Positions 1 through 12,800 of a stretch of 64,000 bases of DNA are shown here, piece by piece. The position numbers and the translations under genes were made by a program. Each line of letters opens with the position of its first letter. The stretch's first letter is position 1. Source of the DNA: Ooceraea biroi (Eukaryota; Arthropoda; Insecta; Hymenoptera; Formicidae); contig NC_039508.1 in assembly GCF_003672135.1 (NCBI RefSeq), positions 5,518,001 through 5,582,000 on the forward strand, written 5' to 3'. Under the pieces are notes generated by a model that was not told the DNA's origin, made no database searches, and saw only the letters and a program-made list of their open reading frames with translations.

Positions 1-87
1 GCGTTTTTCACCGTGAGCGCTGTTTGTTCTGTGACTCCGCCGTCGTAATGGTCGTCGTTTAATACTAATTCTTCGTCGTCTCGTAAC
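1..87 (-). CDS. Exon encoding second half of Ig domain 4, cut by window edge
   Basis: The acceptor ggacgacacag ends at 88, preceded by the pyrimidine-rich tract tcgttttgtttctgttaac. Phase 2 entry completes the tryptophan codon TG|G, giving VTWLRDDEELVLNDDHYDGG and then VTEQTALTVKNA at base 1. This is the C to E strand region of an Ig domain whose F-strand cysteine lies beyond the window. The intron before it is only 220 bp (88-307), the shortest in the gene. Confidence 0.83.
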
Positions 88-307
88 CTGTGTCGTCCGG
101 TTAACAGAAACAAAACGAAGGCAATGATAACTTGTGCTTTAGCATAATGTGGAGGTAATAACAATGAAGCGTCAAATGTGCCAGTTCTTTCGTTAATTAA
201 CGTTTAATAACGTTTAATAGGGTTTAATAATGTTAAATTCTTGCAAGAAATAACTAAAATCCAGTTAACTCATGCCAGCAGTTATTTCTTGAGAGGAAAT
301 CACTCAC
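88..307 (-). other. Short intron splitting Ig4
   Basis: A 220-bp intron, phase 2, GTGAGT donor and CAG acceptor, AT-rich, with a repeated 'taataacgtttaata' style stretch at about 196-235. Nothing else is seen. Confidence 0.8.
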
Positions 308-419
308 CATGTCACTTTTATTAACGTAGCTGGATTTGCCTCGTAATCGCAGAATATCAGAAAATCATCTGTCTCGTTAACCGTTATGTTGATTGGTTTT
401 ATTTTAATCATCGGCGGAT
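308..419 (-). CDS. Exon encoding first half of Ig domain 4
   Basis: A short 112-bp exon with acceptor tttatgtgttgcag and donor ACATG|GTGAGT; phase 1 in, phase 2 out. It completes the VLYPP linker and continues MIKIKPINITVNETDDFLIF, then CDYEANPATLIKVT with the B-strand cysteine. The core tryptophan codon TG|G is split by the next intron. NIT and NET are possible glycosylation sites. The exon is easily missed because of its length, but splice sites, phases and Ig motifs all agree. Confidence 0.88.
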
Positions 420-2579
420 CTGCAACACATAAAAACGGATGTTACAAACGATGAAAGCATGTACGGGATTTAGGTGCAGTCACAGAGAGATGGAAATCTT
501 TCGATGAAAATATTAAGGAAGAGAAAAGAAAAGAACGTGACGATATCTAATGAAGTATCTAATTGAACGGAAATAGTTCTTTATCTTTCTCTCTTGAACT
601 AATAAAGGCTCTTTATATCAGAATATGCTAATTGTTCAGATCGTATCTTCATAAACTTAATATAGGAAATTATACAGTTTGAATGTTATATGTCATTAAA
701 GAGAAATTGCAAGACGTCAAGTTAATCTTTCTTGAAATCTTGAGTATCTCCGCTATATTTCCAGTAAATTATAATCTACATTTTCTTTTAAGGATGAAAT
801 TCCTTTTCTACGATCGTTTCGATATCCAAGACCATAAGGTTCCTTTTATCTTCATGAGTGCTTTCTGTTCAGAATAGATAGCGAAAAACTTAAATTGCAT
901 GTAAAATTTAAATTTGCTTGGGTCACAATATTATGCACTTAACGCGACAGAAGAATATAAAACTAAAATTCTCGTAAGTACGTAGATGCGAGAGTGGGCT
1001 GTCATGATGCTGGCAAGAATGTTGGAAACGTGCCAAACTCGATGTCTGGAGTTTCGCGTTTCCAATCCATAGATAGTCCTCGCCCCGTCTGCAAAACGAA
1101 ACTTTCTCCGCTATTTCGCGCTGCAACTGGAAACATCAGGGAGATACACAACCGTCCATTTTCTTGTTTTACTTTTCTCTTCGTACTCGAGTAATCAAGA
1201 TGTCGCATTTTTAAATGGAAAAAATCGTAACTGCACTCCTGATTTCAAGTTCGGAGATCTGCTAACGATCGATATTTCAATTGAAAAGACGACTACAGTA
1301 TATTGTTTTTATTGAGCTAGAGAAGAGTATTATTATAATTTTCTCAATTAATGGTATAATCTAAAATAATAATTTTACATTTAATTGCAATTTGTAACTA
1401 TTTTCCAATAGTGGCAGGTGTTTTTATATTTTGCGTGACTTGTATAGAATATTTTCTAAAATAGGTAATATAAATATTTAGACAGCGATGTGAAAAATAT
1501 TTTTAAAATAAAAATATTTTTAACGATGAAACTTTTTTATTACTTACAATTTTTAATCAATTTTCACTCTATTTAAACGTATTTGCTTTGATTTCTGCAA
1601 CGTAATTCAAAGTCTAGGAAATCTCCAATTGTATCTTTATTTTTACTTTTTATTAGAATTGTGATCTCCCATTTTCGAAAGTTCTTTTCGTTTCGTTCGA
1701 TAGGTTACCAACTTTGAATAGAGAGATATAGATCGTCGGAAGTCTTGCAAAACTCTGCGCCAAAGAGATGGGTAGGAGTACATCTTCAATCCTATTACAT
1801 CTTCCTTTTATATTTAAAAATGACGGATTACGCCTTGAAATCGACTTTCCGCTGGGGTTATAGTGATTGCACGCAAATTTTACATTTTACATTTCGTTTC
1901 GCTGGAGAACGTGGGATGAATTTTCGGATACAAGCAAGATATCTTCTTCCGACGGTCTTCGCTTGCGAAGCTTATTTTACATAGAATTATGCTGATGAAT
2001 AACGTACGAGTGTGTGGAATTATTTATTTTAAGGATTTAATTCATAAGGGCTAAATGCATGCAAATGTTAATAACCGCCCTTGCAGCTTGCAGTTTCGTC
2101 TAGACAAATAGAATGTGTTCGCCACAGAATGCAAATGTATGAATTTCGGGTTACAATGCAATCTTGTTGTAACAGTCGCTGCGTTTCAATGTTATTAACT
2201 TTAATTGTAATAATTAAAAATTACGGACCACGCGGCTTGTCCGCTATTACCTATGAAAATGGTAGAACGGCATTATCTGATCCAACTCTTGTTCATAAAG
2301 TTACAAAATATTTGCTTATATCAGATTGTGTGTTTGGGTTTCACTTCTCGTGGGACTCAAGAATACCATTTCATTTACTGTTACTTCCCGCGACTGATTA
2401 TAAGTTATAATATTTAAAAGAAAAAATATATTTTAGATAAATGTTCGTGAAAGATAGAATATATGTATAACCATAAAGAGAGCGGTACCGCGTACGGATG
2501 GAATCGTAAAATATTGAAGGCAGAATCGCTGGAGCCAACATTGGCTGGCTCGTTCGTCACCTCGACTCGTAATACTTAC
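420..2579 (-). other. Intron between Ig3 and Ig4 (2.16 kb)
   Basis: Phase-1 intron. No additional exon with Ig motifs and good splice sites was seen on either strand. The open frames here (for example 2081-2410 plus) have no recognisable motifs. Nothing else is supported. Confidence 0.7.
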
Positions 2580-2730
2580 ATAACACATCGATCGTTGTCA
2601 CTTCCTTCATTGGCTTCAAGTCTTCGGTGCGAGTAACCGAATTCTCAGCGAAGCACTTGAACGTTTTGCCGTTGTCATACACCGATGCTGTAAAAGCGAG
2701 GTAACTTTTCGTCTCCGATGTACCGTCCTC
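2580..2730 (-). CDS. Exon encoding second half of Ig domain 3
   Basis: The acceptor ctgttcgcag and donor TTAT|GTAAGT bound the exon; phase 0 in, phase 1 out. It encodes EDGTSETKSYLAFTASVYDN, then GKTFKCFAENSVTR with the F-strand cysteine, and ends TTIDVLY. The L.F.AS..DNGK.F.C.AEN pattern is the usual E/F region of Ig domains in nephrin, echinoid and sidestep proteins. The final Y codon is split T|AT and is completed by the exon at 308-419, giving the common VLYPP inter-domain linker. Confidence 0.9.
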
Positions 2731-5700
2731 CTGCGAACAGAATAAGTTTGAACGATAGAAATAATATTTTATTTATTTAAATTGTCAGATCTGCAGTATC
2801 TCGGCCAAGTGTCCATATTAGAATGGTATTTATGAATGTTGATGAGCGTTACTACGTGATGGATTCTACATAAATCCATTAATTATATTAATTCCACAAG
2901 GAACTAATTGATAATTTAGATCGCCAAATAAATTGTTTCAATATGAGGGCAACAAAATTGATATAATGGACGGGAGAATACAAAGATTATGAATTTGTAT
3001 TCGATGATTCCCAAATAAACCTATGTAAAATCTCGTAACATGAATTCAATCAGGTTTGAATCATTTTGACGGGTTTAACGGTATTAATTGACTCAGTCGC
3101 GTGTGCGTATTGCGTATTGAGAATGTTCACGCTATCACAATTCCGTGGTACATTTTGATCGCCGTCGGACATCCCTGATTCAATAAAAAAACCGTTGGAT
3201 TTTCTGTATCAGTCCAATTAGCGAAGCATAAAAATGGCGCGGTACAACGCACGGAATTCAGAGTTCCGCGTAGCCTTAATGATTCCGTAATTGCGTGGCG
3301 CAGTTGAAAATGTACTAATAAGTCCGCACGTTGCATGGAACGACGAGATACAGCTCGTTACCACTATGATAAAGCTGATCAAGTTTCACTTATATACGTC
3401 CTCATCCGGTGAAACGATACGTTTCATCATTACTACACACCTAATGCAGCATCGTAAACGGTTCTATAAAATCGTATCTAGCAAAACAAAAAGATTGTTT
3501 TAACACAGAGATGGCTTTTAGAAGAAGAATTGACGAAAGTAGTTTTTAGTGATTTTTAATAAAATTTGGTTAAATCTTGTCCTTGAAGAATTTAATTTAG
3601 AGATTAATTATGGTACCAGTCCGTAAAAAAAGAGATACTAATGAATGCTACAAGTAACGAGAACGAACGTCAACTGACTAGATAGATGCATTTCGCTAAC
3701 GTGGCAAAGCTTCGGATTTCTGTCAGAGCTCGCTGTGAAAAGAGATGCGTTCATTACACGTCATGTTTACTTACGCCGAGCTCTAACGACTTCATATAGA
3801 GAATATAAAATGTCATTCTTTTTGTCCGGATGTATTCGCTTGGTTAGCCTGTTGCAGGATTTTCACTCCTTTGATCTTTTATTTTTTATTACATTGTAAA
3901 TTGAAAACAACATGTTCTTATTATTAATTAAAACCGGAAACTAAACATTGTGATATTTCGTAGATTAAGTTTCGTTCTTATGACATATGTATAATGTTAA
4001 GAATAAATTATATAATTGTTTAGGATAAATCTTGTAAATTACAAAATAATTAAAATGTGCAAATTGTATACACGTTCGGTGATATTCTATTCTGCAAATG
4101 CATGTCAAAACTGTACAGTCTGTTTATTTGTTGCAAAATAATTTAACGTACACGATTCAAATTTTCAATGCATTAATTACACCACTTTATTGCATCACGA
4201 AATAAATCATATTACTTCATGCAGTGTTTCGAAGCAAAATTATTAATACAGAAGTTAGGTTCTTTTTCTTTTATAATATCACAATTAACATGAAAAGTGA
4301 ACAGGAGACCAATATATCTCCAGCATTCAGCTTTGAATCGATCTCATTGTGTGTTCATATTCTCCTTTCATTGTCTCTTGAATGATCTTCTTTCTTATTA
4401 ATCGAGCGAAACGTTTTGTCGGTCCCTAAGTATGGCGCCAATCAATTCGCTAGGAAGATTCATAAAAGCCTGCTATATAAAGGAGAGCACGAGACAATAC
4501 TTGTCGAGCGACCGTTGTAAAGCTACCTCCCGTTTAAGTCCGTAATATCCCGCTTCGCGCGAAAGGGAGTAATCAAGCCCAAAAAATGTGATCCGCTTAA
4601 TCCCGTTATAACGTGACGCTCACATCGGTAGGAATTTGTGGCATGTAATTGCTCGCCGTGTAGATACCGGTCCGCTATCAGGTGCAGCGTCGTCAACGGA
4701 TTTAGTCATGCCGCGGCCGCTCGTTCCGTAATCAGGCACTTAGTAAACAATACTAATTATGATATCGCGATCACGCGTAATTGCAAACATTAGAAATGCG
4801 AATCAATAATCGCGAATGACGCGCACTGTAGCTGACGATTCAATCAACAACGATTCATTAAGTTTGCCAAAGCGCCGCGCCGTTGGTTCTTCTTCAACTA
4901 ACGTTAATTGACAGCGTAACATCCATCGTTTCGATGGATTAAGTTTGTCGTACGTGTTATCCTGCTATTTTGCATTCATATATCCATTTTGATGTTATTA
5001 TTTAAATTCATTTTTTTATTCGCGGAAATGTTTTGTGCAAATGGATAAATGAATCGCAATGATATGGTGTTATTGCAAATTGAGATTATCAATTTTATAT
5101 CACGCTAAATTAATATCATATGTAATATATAGCTTTATATTTGATCTAATTATACTTCTAATACAATCAAAGTTAGTTTAGTGCATGTGCATGTGCATGA
5201 TGTGTGTATGTATCGCACAAAAAGAGCAAGATAATAAAGGTAGCCGATGGACGCAGCCGTTTTGACTGGAGGGACAGCACTTTTTTTAGCAATAAAGAAC
5301 TTTTTGTTATCGAGATATCGCGCCATTCCGGCCACTTTATGACTTTTAACTGTGGCGACGTTTATATTTTTCCTTTTTTTTTGCACTAATTGTATCACGT
5401 ACGTGTGGGTGATTCTGTATGCAGTCATTTTACGTGCAAGCGGCTTAATAGCCTCAGATACTTCCGTAATGGATTTATGATAGCTGCGTGACGCCTATGA
5501 CTTTCACATGCATATACGCGATAGTGCAATACGACGCACGATATATAGCGTGGTCTAATGATTTTTCGATGCCGCGCCTCTGCAGCTACTTGTTCGAGCA
5601 TGAAATTGATTTTTTGTAAGTCGAGAACAAAATAAAGCCACGTGACTTGAAAGTAAGCGACGATTTTCTTGATGCACTCGTTTTTATTGTGTCTCGTGTC

Positions 5701-6689
5701 ATTTCGTCTCTTCATCGTTAAAAATTAATTCACAAGATGAATTTTCCTCCTTTCGCAAACTCTTGGGAAGGAATTCAATTCTCTGCGCGATTCCTTTCAA
5801 ATTCATTCAAATTCTGCAAGCATTTGCCTATTGTATGCACGCCGGCAGTTTTTACTAGAATTGAAAGAGATTGTTCGACTATTCCGTACAGACGAAACAA
5901 TGGCAAGATAAATCGCAGGTAATGTGGTCTTTTTATATACACGGGGAGTTCCGGCTTTAAGCAAACCTAAATCGTGCCTAATAAAAACTGGGCGTAACGC
6001 CTCGAAGAGGAACCTCGAGAGGTAAATCGATCGGTCCTAAATCGTCCAAGTTGCTGGTTTCTAAATTCGTTTCGACTCCCGCCATTTCTCCCGGCACGGC
6101 TACGAAAATTTGTTGCTCCGCAAAAACGCTCAATGGGAATTAAAATGTACGACAGGTGCCCGGTACCGATCGATTCAAAATTTTCTGGAAGCGTAGTTTC
6201 GCGTAGTTACTCGCGGTACTTACGAGTCCGCATGCTCTCGTTGCGAACAAGTAATCGAATTAAAACTTTTGCCAAGCACTATTCATTGTTGCGTGCTACC
6301 AAATATGCCTTTCCTGTAGATTTATTTTGATGCAATGGCAAATAGACTCGGCAAAATTCTCAAAATTCTGACCTCTCAAGAAACTATATTAACATTCTCA
6401 TACGTGCGATATTCGGTAACGAGCGCATTTAGCAAACATCAAATAATGTCGTTCCGAAAGTTAGGACCATTATTCCTCCATTAACAAGGAGAGATATGTA
6501 TATTAAAATATATTTGAAATTTGTAGAGATGTAAAACGTTTTGCGTCTTTCAAGTACTAAATAAATTGCTGAATAAACGATAAGCATAGAGGCGGGCAGT
6601 TATTTCAATTGGCGACGAGGAAAATTAGCTGAACTGGAACGGAAGTCACTTGCGCTGGATGTAAATACAATATCGCAGTGTTTACTCAC
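2731..6689 (-). other. Intron splitting Ig3 (3.96 kb)
   Basis: Phase-0 intron. A GC-richer block at about 4500-4930 contains many CpG and is flanked by AT-rich DNA; it might be regulatory but no motif is specific. No exon, RNA gene or complete transposon was recognised. Confidence 0.65.
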
Positions 6690-6874
6690 GTTTTCGTGTA
6701 CTTTCGTCTCAAACATCTCGACTCGCTCGCTGCTCTCGTTTAAGAACTGCGTTCCGTTCTGCCAGGTCACGTTGGCGGCGGGTCGCGCTGCCTCTACCTT
6801 GCACTGCAATAAGATCTTGGTTCCCTGCACGACATGACCAACCACTCCGGCTAAGCCCATCTTCAGCGGGCGCA
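6690..6874 (-). CDS. Exon encoding first half of Ig domain 3
   Basis: Bounded by acceptor cttgcag (6875-6876) and donor GAAAAC|GTGAGT, phase 1 in and phase 0 out. It encodes VRPLKMGLAGVVGHVVQGT, then ILLQCKVEAARPAANVTWQN with the B-strand cysteine and core tryptophan, then a long linker FLNESSERVEMFETKVHEN. Potential N-glycosylation sites are NVT, NGT and NES, so this is the most heavily glycosylated part of the visible receptor. Reading through the donor reaches a stop downstream, which shows that splicing is required. Confidence 0.9.
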
Positions 6875-9800
6875 CTGCAAGAATAATAGTGGCGTAAGAA
6901 AACCGTGATATTATTCGGCTAAACGCGCGGCCGCGATATTAAAATTGATGTCTCCATAAATAGCTGTATAAGACTGGTGCAGTTCCGTTTAACAACATTG
7001 CATAAAAGCCTTGCTATAAAAGAGCAAGAAATGCGATTAGATGCTCCGTAAAACTTTGCATTTTCTATACACAATGAAAAGATGGACAAATTATGTAAAC
7101 TAGCGCTGTTCATAACATTTTTCAACATTTTTCTATTTTCCTAAATAGCTGTGGAAGACGGCTTGATTCGCTCTGGCTATCATGCTTTTATTTTATTCTT
7201 TAGCAGCAAGAAAGGAAGGATGTTTTTATGGTACATTGACGTGACTCTAAAGGTTAATCGCTTTTCACGCGAAATTATATTTTTAAATGAGTTACCGTGG
7301 GTCTTTAACTTTGTTAATAGCGTACAATATATTACAACCTGAAAGAGTAACCACTACCTTTAATATTTAAAAAGCTTTTTAAATATTAAAGCGGACTAAA
7401 CATCACGTCGCCGGGATATTTTATTTTTCCGATTTGTATATTATTAATTTGAAATAATCCGGAGATTGTATTTCTTTGATCAACAAACGTAACATTTAAC
7501 GTAACATGGTTTAATATGCATGTTGACAATTCAAGCTACAAGCAAATATGTACATTTAAATTTAATGTATCCGGTTATTATATGACATAAATCACAATTA
7601 TGTTACCATCATAAATATAGATAGTAATTCAGCAATGTGCACGTGTTCGAAATATGTGGTTTCCGCTGTATTTTCACGAAGAAAACACAACGGAAACTGT
7701 CGACAGTGATAGAAAAGCGTGTAAATAGTCAAATATTCGTCACTGTCTATGCTATATTTTTATATCCTCATCCGTTTATCTTCACAGCTGACGAAGACTG
7801 CAAATATCCCTTTGTAGTTTAAATTGTGTTTGTTGCGGTTGTGATTTTTGAGCATTGAATGTCGTATCGCGAATCGTTTATGGACAGCCCTTTGTGTGCA
7901 CAGTAAAGTCACCAAGTTCGCGCGTCGCGTTCAGCGATTTCCGTAGCTGTCCATCTGATGCTGAATGTACTGCCATTTCCGTATATCGGCCAGTGGATAC
8001 AGAATGGAATCGCTGGCAGTGGGTCGTAGATGTCATGTAATGATGATTGCGCGGTATCTCGGCTTTGCATGGCCGCTGCAGCGACGTTAGGGCTGGCACG
8101 CGTAATCGGGATGAAGCGACGCGCGGATTGGACATACACGTGAGATGTACGAAACGCCAATTTCGGTATCATCCTGATGTCTTCTGACGTGCAATGGAGT
8201 TATGTGTCCCCTTTCCAAACACGCGCGGTTGACTTAAGAGGGAGAAACCAGTGAGATATGAGCACAGTTTGATGGACGCGTGCGATCCTTTTCAGAAATC
8301 CCTAATATTTATCAAATTACTTCTGACTAGCGGCTTTCTGACTCTTAAATAGCTTTTAGATAGATACGTGTAATTCAGATTTTTAAAGGTTTCTCGAATT
8401 TTACCGGAAGTGATATCGTTGCACAAAATCGAGCGTTTTAAATTATTTCCCCATCATGATCAAGAGCCAATGATGCGTCAACGCGATACACGCTGCACGA
8501 ATTGCGTATTCAGCTTGGCTGGTCGAGATACACTTTGTATACGTCGATGAAGCAGCAGATGTCAATGGCTGGTCGGTGGATGATCGACAACTTTTCAATG
8601 CTTATAGTAGCATGCTTGTTCTGGAAATTTACGGTTAATGGAATATTCGAAAACTGTCATTTTGGTATCGTTAAATTGATGCGGAAGTTCCTATGGAGGA
8701 CGCACCCCGTAATAAAAATGGCTTATAGAAGCGTGTTAACCGGCGACTATGTATTCGTCGTTGCACATGTAGATATATCCATTAGCGCCGATGGATTTCG
8801 GGTAACGGGCCGTCACGTACATCACGGTGTACCATGAGATTCACGATCGAGTTTCCCTCGAGCTATCACACGTATCCCTTTTGTGCGGGGCATTGCCCGC
8901 AAATTTAGGTGGATTTTTGTGAGGTACCTCGCGACAATGTAGTCACAAATTAAATGGATTAATAAATATTATTATATTAATCACGTGTACATGTATACGC
9001 ACACGTGTCGGCAGATTGTCACGTACATCAGTACTCTCCAGCGAATTTTTGGCGAGGATTTTTTAACCCTCCAGCAAAGTTTTCGAAAATTATCGAAAAA
9101 AATTAATATTTTCGCAATTTTTGATTATTTTCAGTAAAAATAATATAAATTTTGATTATATATTTTAAAGCTTTATATTACTGCCGAGTTTTCCTCAGAA
9201 TTAATATTATTTAAAATACACGATCATTGCACACGGTTTCGATTAATGGGTTAACTGTTGATTCTCGCAAAGTCATGGAGGAAGAGCACCAACCGATAAT
9301 TCACCGGCAAAACTCGGTGAACGGCATTCAATACAAGAAGAATACGAAAAGAAAAGACGCAGGATCGGAATAGAGAGCGAATGGCGAATCTAATATCGGG
9401 AATTGCATTTGCCTTCAATTGCGCCGACTGCACTGCCTCCGCTACCCGATGGCAAGGTGGATGCAAAGCTACGGAGGAGGAGAAGGGAATGGTGACAGAA
9501 AGCGAGAAAAACGGAGTAAAAAGTCGTCTCCTTTGCGCAAATAGTTTTTTCGTTGGAGAATGTGCTGACGCTTTTGATCCTGGAACAAATCTGCCCGCTG
9601 ACGTTTACTTTGAATACATACGAACGGTAGTGGATTGCATTATCGAACGTGTTTTATTGTAGCTACGCTTACAGAAGAGTGACGTAGATACATTGTTCGA
9701 TGTGAAAATATAACCTGATGTTTCGGTGAAAATTTACAAATGAATTGCGCTTTTATTTATCGTTCGACAAGTCAGCGAAAATATTTCCCGCTTTCAGATA

Positions 9801-12800
9801 ATCATCTCATTGAATTGTTACTTCGGAATGCATTAATCTAAACTGCTGAAGTAATTCAGGCACGTTGAACATTCATGCACACGTACACAAGTATTCGAAG
9901 TACGGTGCAAGGGATGTTAAATAACAAATGAGGAAAGATAAATTTAGGAATCTAAAAATTTTAGTTTTCCGAAAGCTGTAACAGGTTGTAGAGCTTGAGT
10001 GATTAAATTGTTAAAAACTCGGAAAAAAATTCCGCGATCACAACTCATAAGTATCACAACGTTATTTCGGATTTAACGTGCTAGAGGGGAAAGAAGAATT
10101 CTTCTTTTATTTCTGCGAAAATTCGCCATTCAACCAATTTCCTCCTCTTCCGAAAATTCCTGAGAGTTCGCAACCCGATAAGCCGACCGCGAGACTTTTT
10201 AAGTCTGCAGCCGATGGCAATGCGATTTCCTGGTTTTGTTTGCCTATAAGAAGCGCGCTCGCCTGAAAACTCCGCCAGGTGCCTGTTCGCGAGTTCTCGT
10301 CACTCCCGCAACCTTGCTTCCACGACTTTCAACGAGCAGCTGCGGAGCCGTGAGATTTTCGCAGATATCCCACGGGCATTCGCGACATTTCTGCTTTAAA
10401 TTCACCGCGGGTCGTTAGGAACGGCTCGCCGGGAGTTCATATTTATATCTTCTATATGAAACTGACCATATACGCGCGCGTTGAAGAATTTCAAAGTGTG
10501 TTGGAATCCGACGGTATCGCTGATGTTCTCTTCTTCCTTTTTCAAGTATTTTTAACGTTGTTCGCGCTTGCGTTCCTATCATGCTGGCAGGCCATTTTTC
10601 ACGACGTGAGATCGAAGCGATCCGCGTCGACGCGTTAGTGAAAGCGTCGAACGCAATATCGTTTTTTATGATCTTGTATAGCGCAGAGAAAATATCATTA
10701 ATAGCAATAACGAAAATTCCCCCGAGCAAGGCCATCGCAAATTGTGATGTTACTGAAAAATGTATGCGGGTGGTAGTACGCTACTGGAAAATACTCGCCT
10801 TTTCAAACTCCTCAAAGTTCAACGTGGAATAAAAAGATTAGCCTAATAAAATCCACTACCATTAAATATTGCGTGCGGCATATGATTACGGCTGACCTAT
10901 AATTCATGACTTTATCTCGGCAAAAGCGAGGCTTTTCATGATAGAACGGTTTTTAATATTAGTGTAATCCTACATCTAAATAACATGTTATTAATCTTTT
11001 TAATTACCGCTTTAAGGTATGTAAAAGAAGGTACACGCAACATGTTCTCGGCTTATTATTTCTCTTAATATGTAATAATTTCATGCACCATTGTTCTAGT
11101 CGCTATAAAAGAATCCGTTATGCGCGAATAATAAGAACTAAAAGCGTCGACTTAATGTGTCAGAATTAGCTGCGCGATTTACTTATTAGAGATAGATCGT
11201 TTTTTATTTGATCAAAATTACGCAAACAATTATGCAAATCGTAGTCCAAATATAGTTACAGTGTGGCAGACAAAAATAATCATCACGAGAAATTAATTCA
11301 TATATCACATTTATATTTTCAGCTTTCACATGTATATAATGAAAATATTAAAAGAGCCATATAAGTCATTAATTTCTTCTTCGATATATCACAGTGTCAT
11401 ATCAATTGAGCATAATCACTGCGGCAGGATCAATAATAAATATGATTTGATAATGTATGTGGCAGATTAGCACGAAAATTTATCAAATTTATTAACCGAC
11501 GTGTTTCAACATAATAACAAGGAAATTAATCTCGACTTCAAAGTTAATGTAACGCTCGTGTATCGTTACATCGAGAATTATGCGGATTCGCGTATTTGTA
11601 CAATGATAACCGCGATGAAACTACGTGGTAATATCACGCGAGTGAGAATCGATTACTGTTAACAGATTTCTAATCTCGCAAACAGAGATGGAGCATGTAA
11701 TGGAGTGCATTAGTTCCACAAATTCGTCATTTGCGATCTTACACGCGCCCGCGTACACGTGCGAGAAAATCACTTCTCACACGAAAATGATGGACGTGTA
11801 TAATTACTTGCGATGTAGGAAATACGTGCGGGCAGATCCGCAATTGTGCGTTTAAATAACGGATACTTGACCGGCGGGAATGACATAATTACAAGTACAC
11901 TACCGTAATAACGTATCCGCGTACTTTACTCGGTATACTCCGTGTACGACTCCGTGCATGCGAGTGCTGAAGAAACGATTAAATTCCTGAATATTCTAGC
12001 CCCGTTTTTACCGTGGTAGCGTTAAAAGGACAAGAGGAGAAAAAGGACTTTTTCTTACTTGGACGGTGCGGTTTCCTTCGTACGTCGTTAAAATTATGGA
12101 AGTACTCGTAGCCTGCCACGGATACATCGCGTTTAGTAATCGTCAGTAATTTATGGCTCGACTCGGTAGTTTTTAATGTAAGTGGCCAATGGGCGAAGTA
12201 TTAAAATCGCTCGACACTCACACGGAAATGGCATATCTCGGTCAAGTAGAACATTTTTCTAAATTACGCATTGACGCGATACAGCGTATAGTTAATGGAA
12301 CGAACCCATTAAGGTCTCTCCATCGTTTCGACACCGGGGTAATGACCTCGCATTGCGATGATTCGATGTAATGTAGAATGTAATTTCTGTGATTCAATTA
12401 AGTGCGTTTTCTTGTTCAGAAATCGACGGTGCATGCAATGTATATTTTATTTCATTTATAAATATTAGTTATATTGATGCTTTACGCGAAGTAGCACAAT
12501 ATAACATGTATATTTACACCAGATCGTGTGTAAAAATGCAAGTACTTTATGTATACTCGATAAATCATTTTTTCTTGTTAAGAATATACAAAATTGCGTA
12601 TTGAATAACGAATAGTTGATATCTCGACTCTTTAGAGTTTTATAACCCGATCGATGAGTACGAAAAAATACTTTGAAATTTTCTCATCGCTGTGAAAAAT
12701 ACGAGAAATACGAAATTATACATGTAGCAACATACTCCATATCATGGCTATATATGTAAAATTAGCTCTATTCGCTTTAAAACGTACCGGCTATGTTCCA

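Noticed and set aside
1..145. Minus-strand reading with a hydrophobic run (VIIAFVLFLLTG) that looked like a transmembrane segment followed by an acidic tail
   Set aside because: The hydrophobic run is the pyrimidine-rich tract before an acceptor at 88. Starting the exon at 87 completes the split Trp codon from 308-419 and gives a normal Ig4 sequence.
8502..8837. 111-codon plus-strand frame as a nested gene
   Set aside because: No signal peptide, domain or splice support; nothing recognisable.
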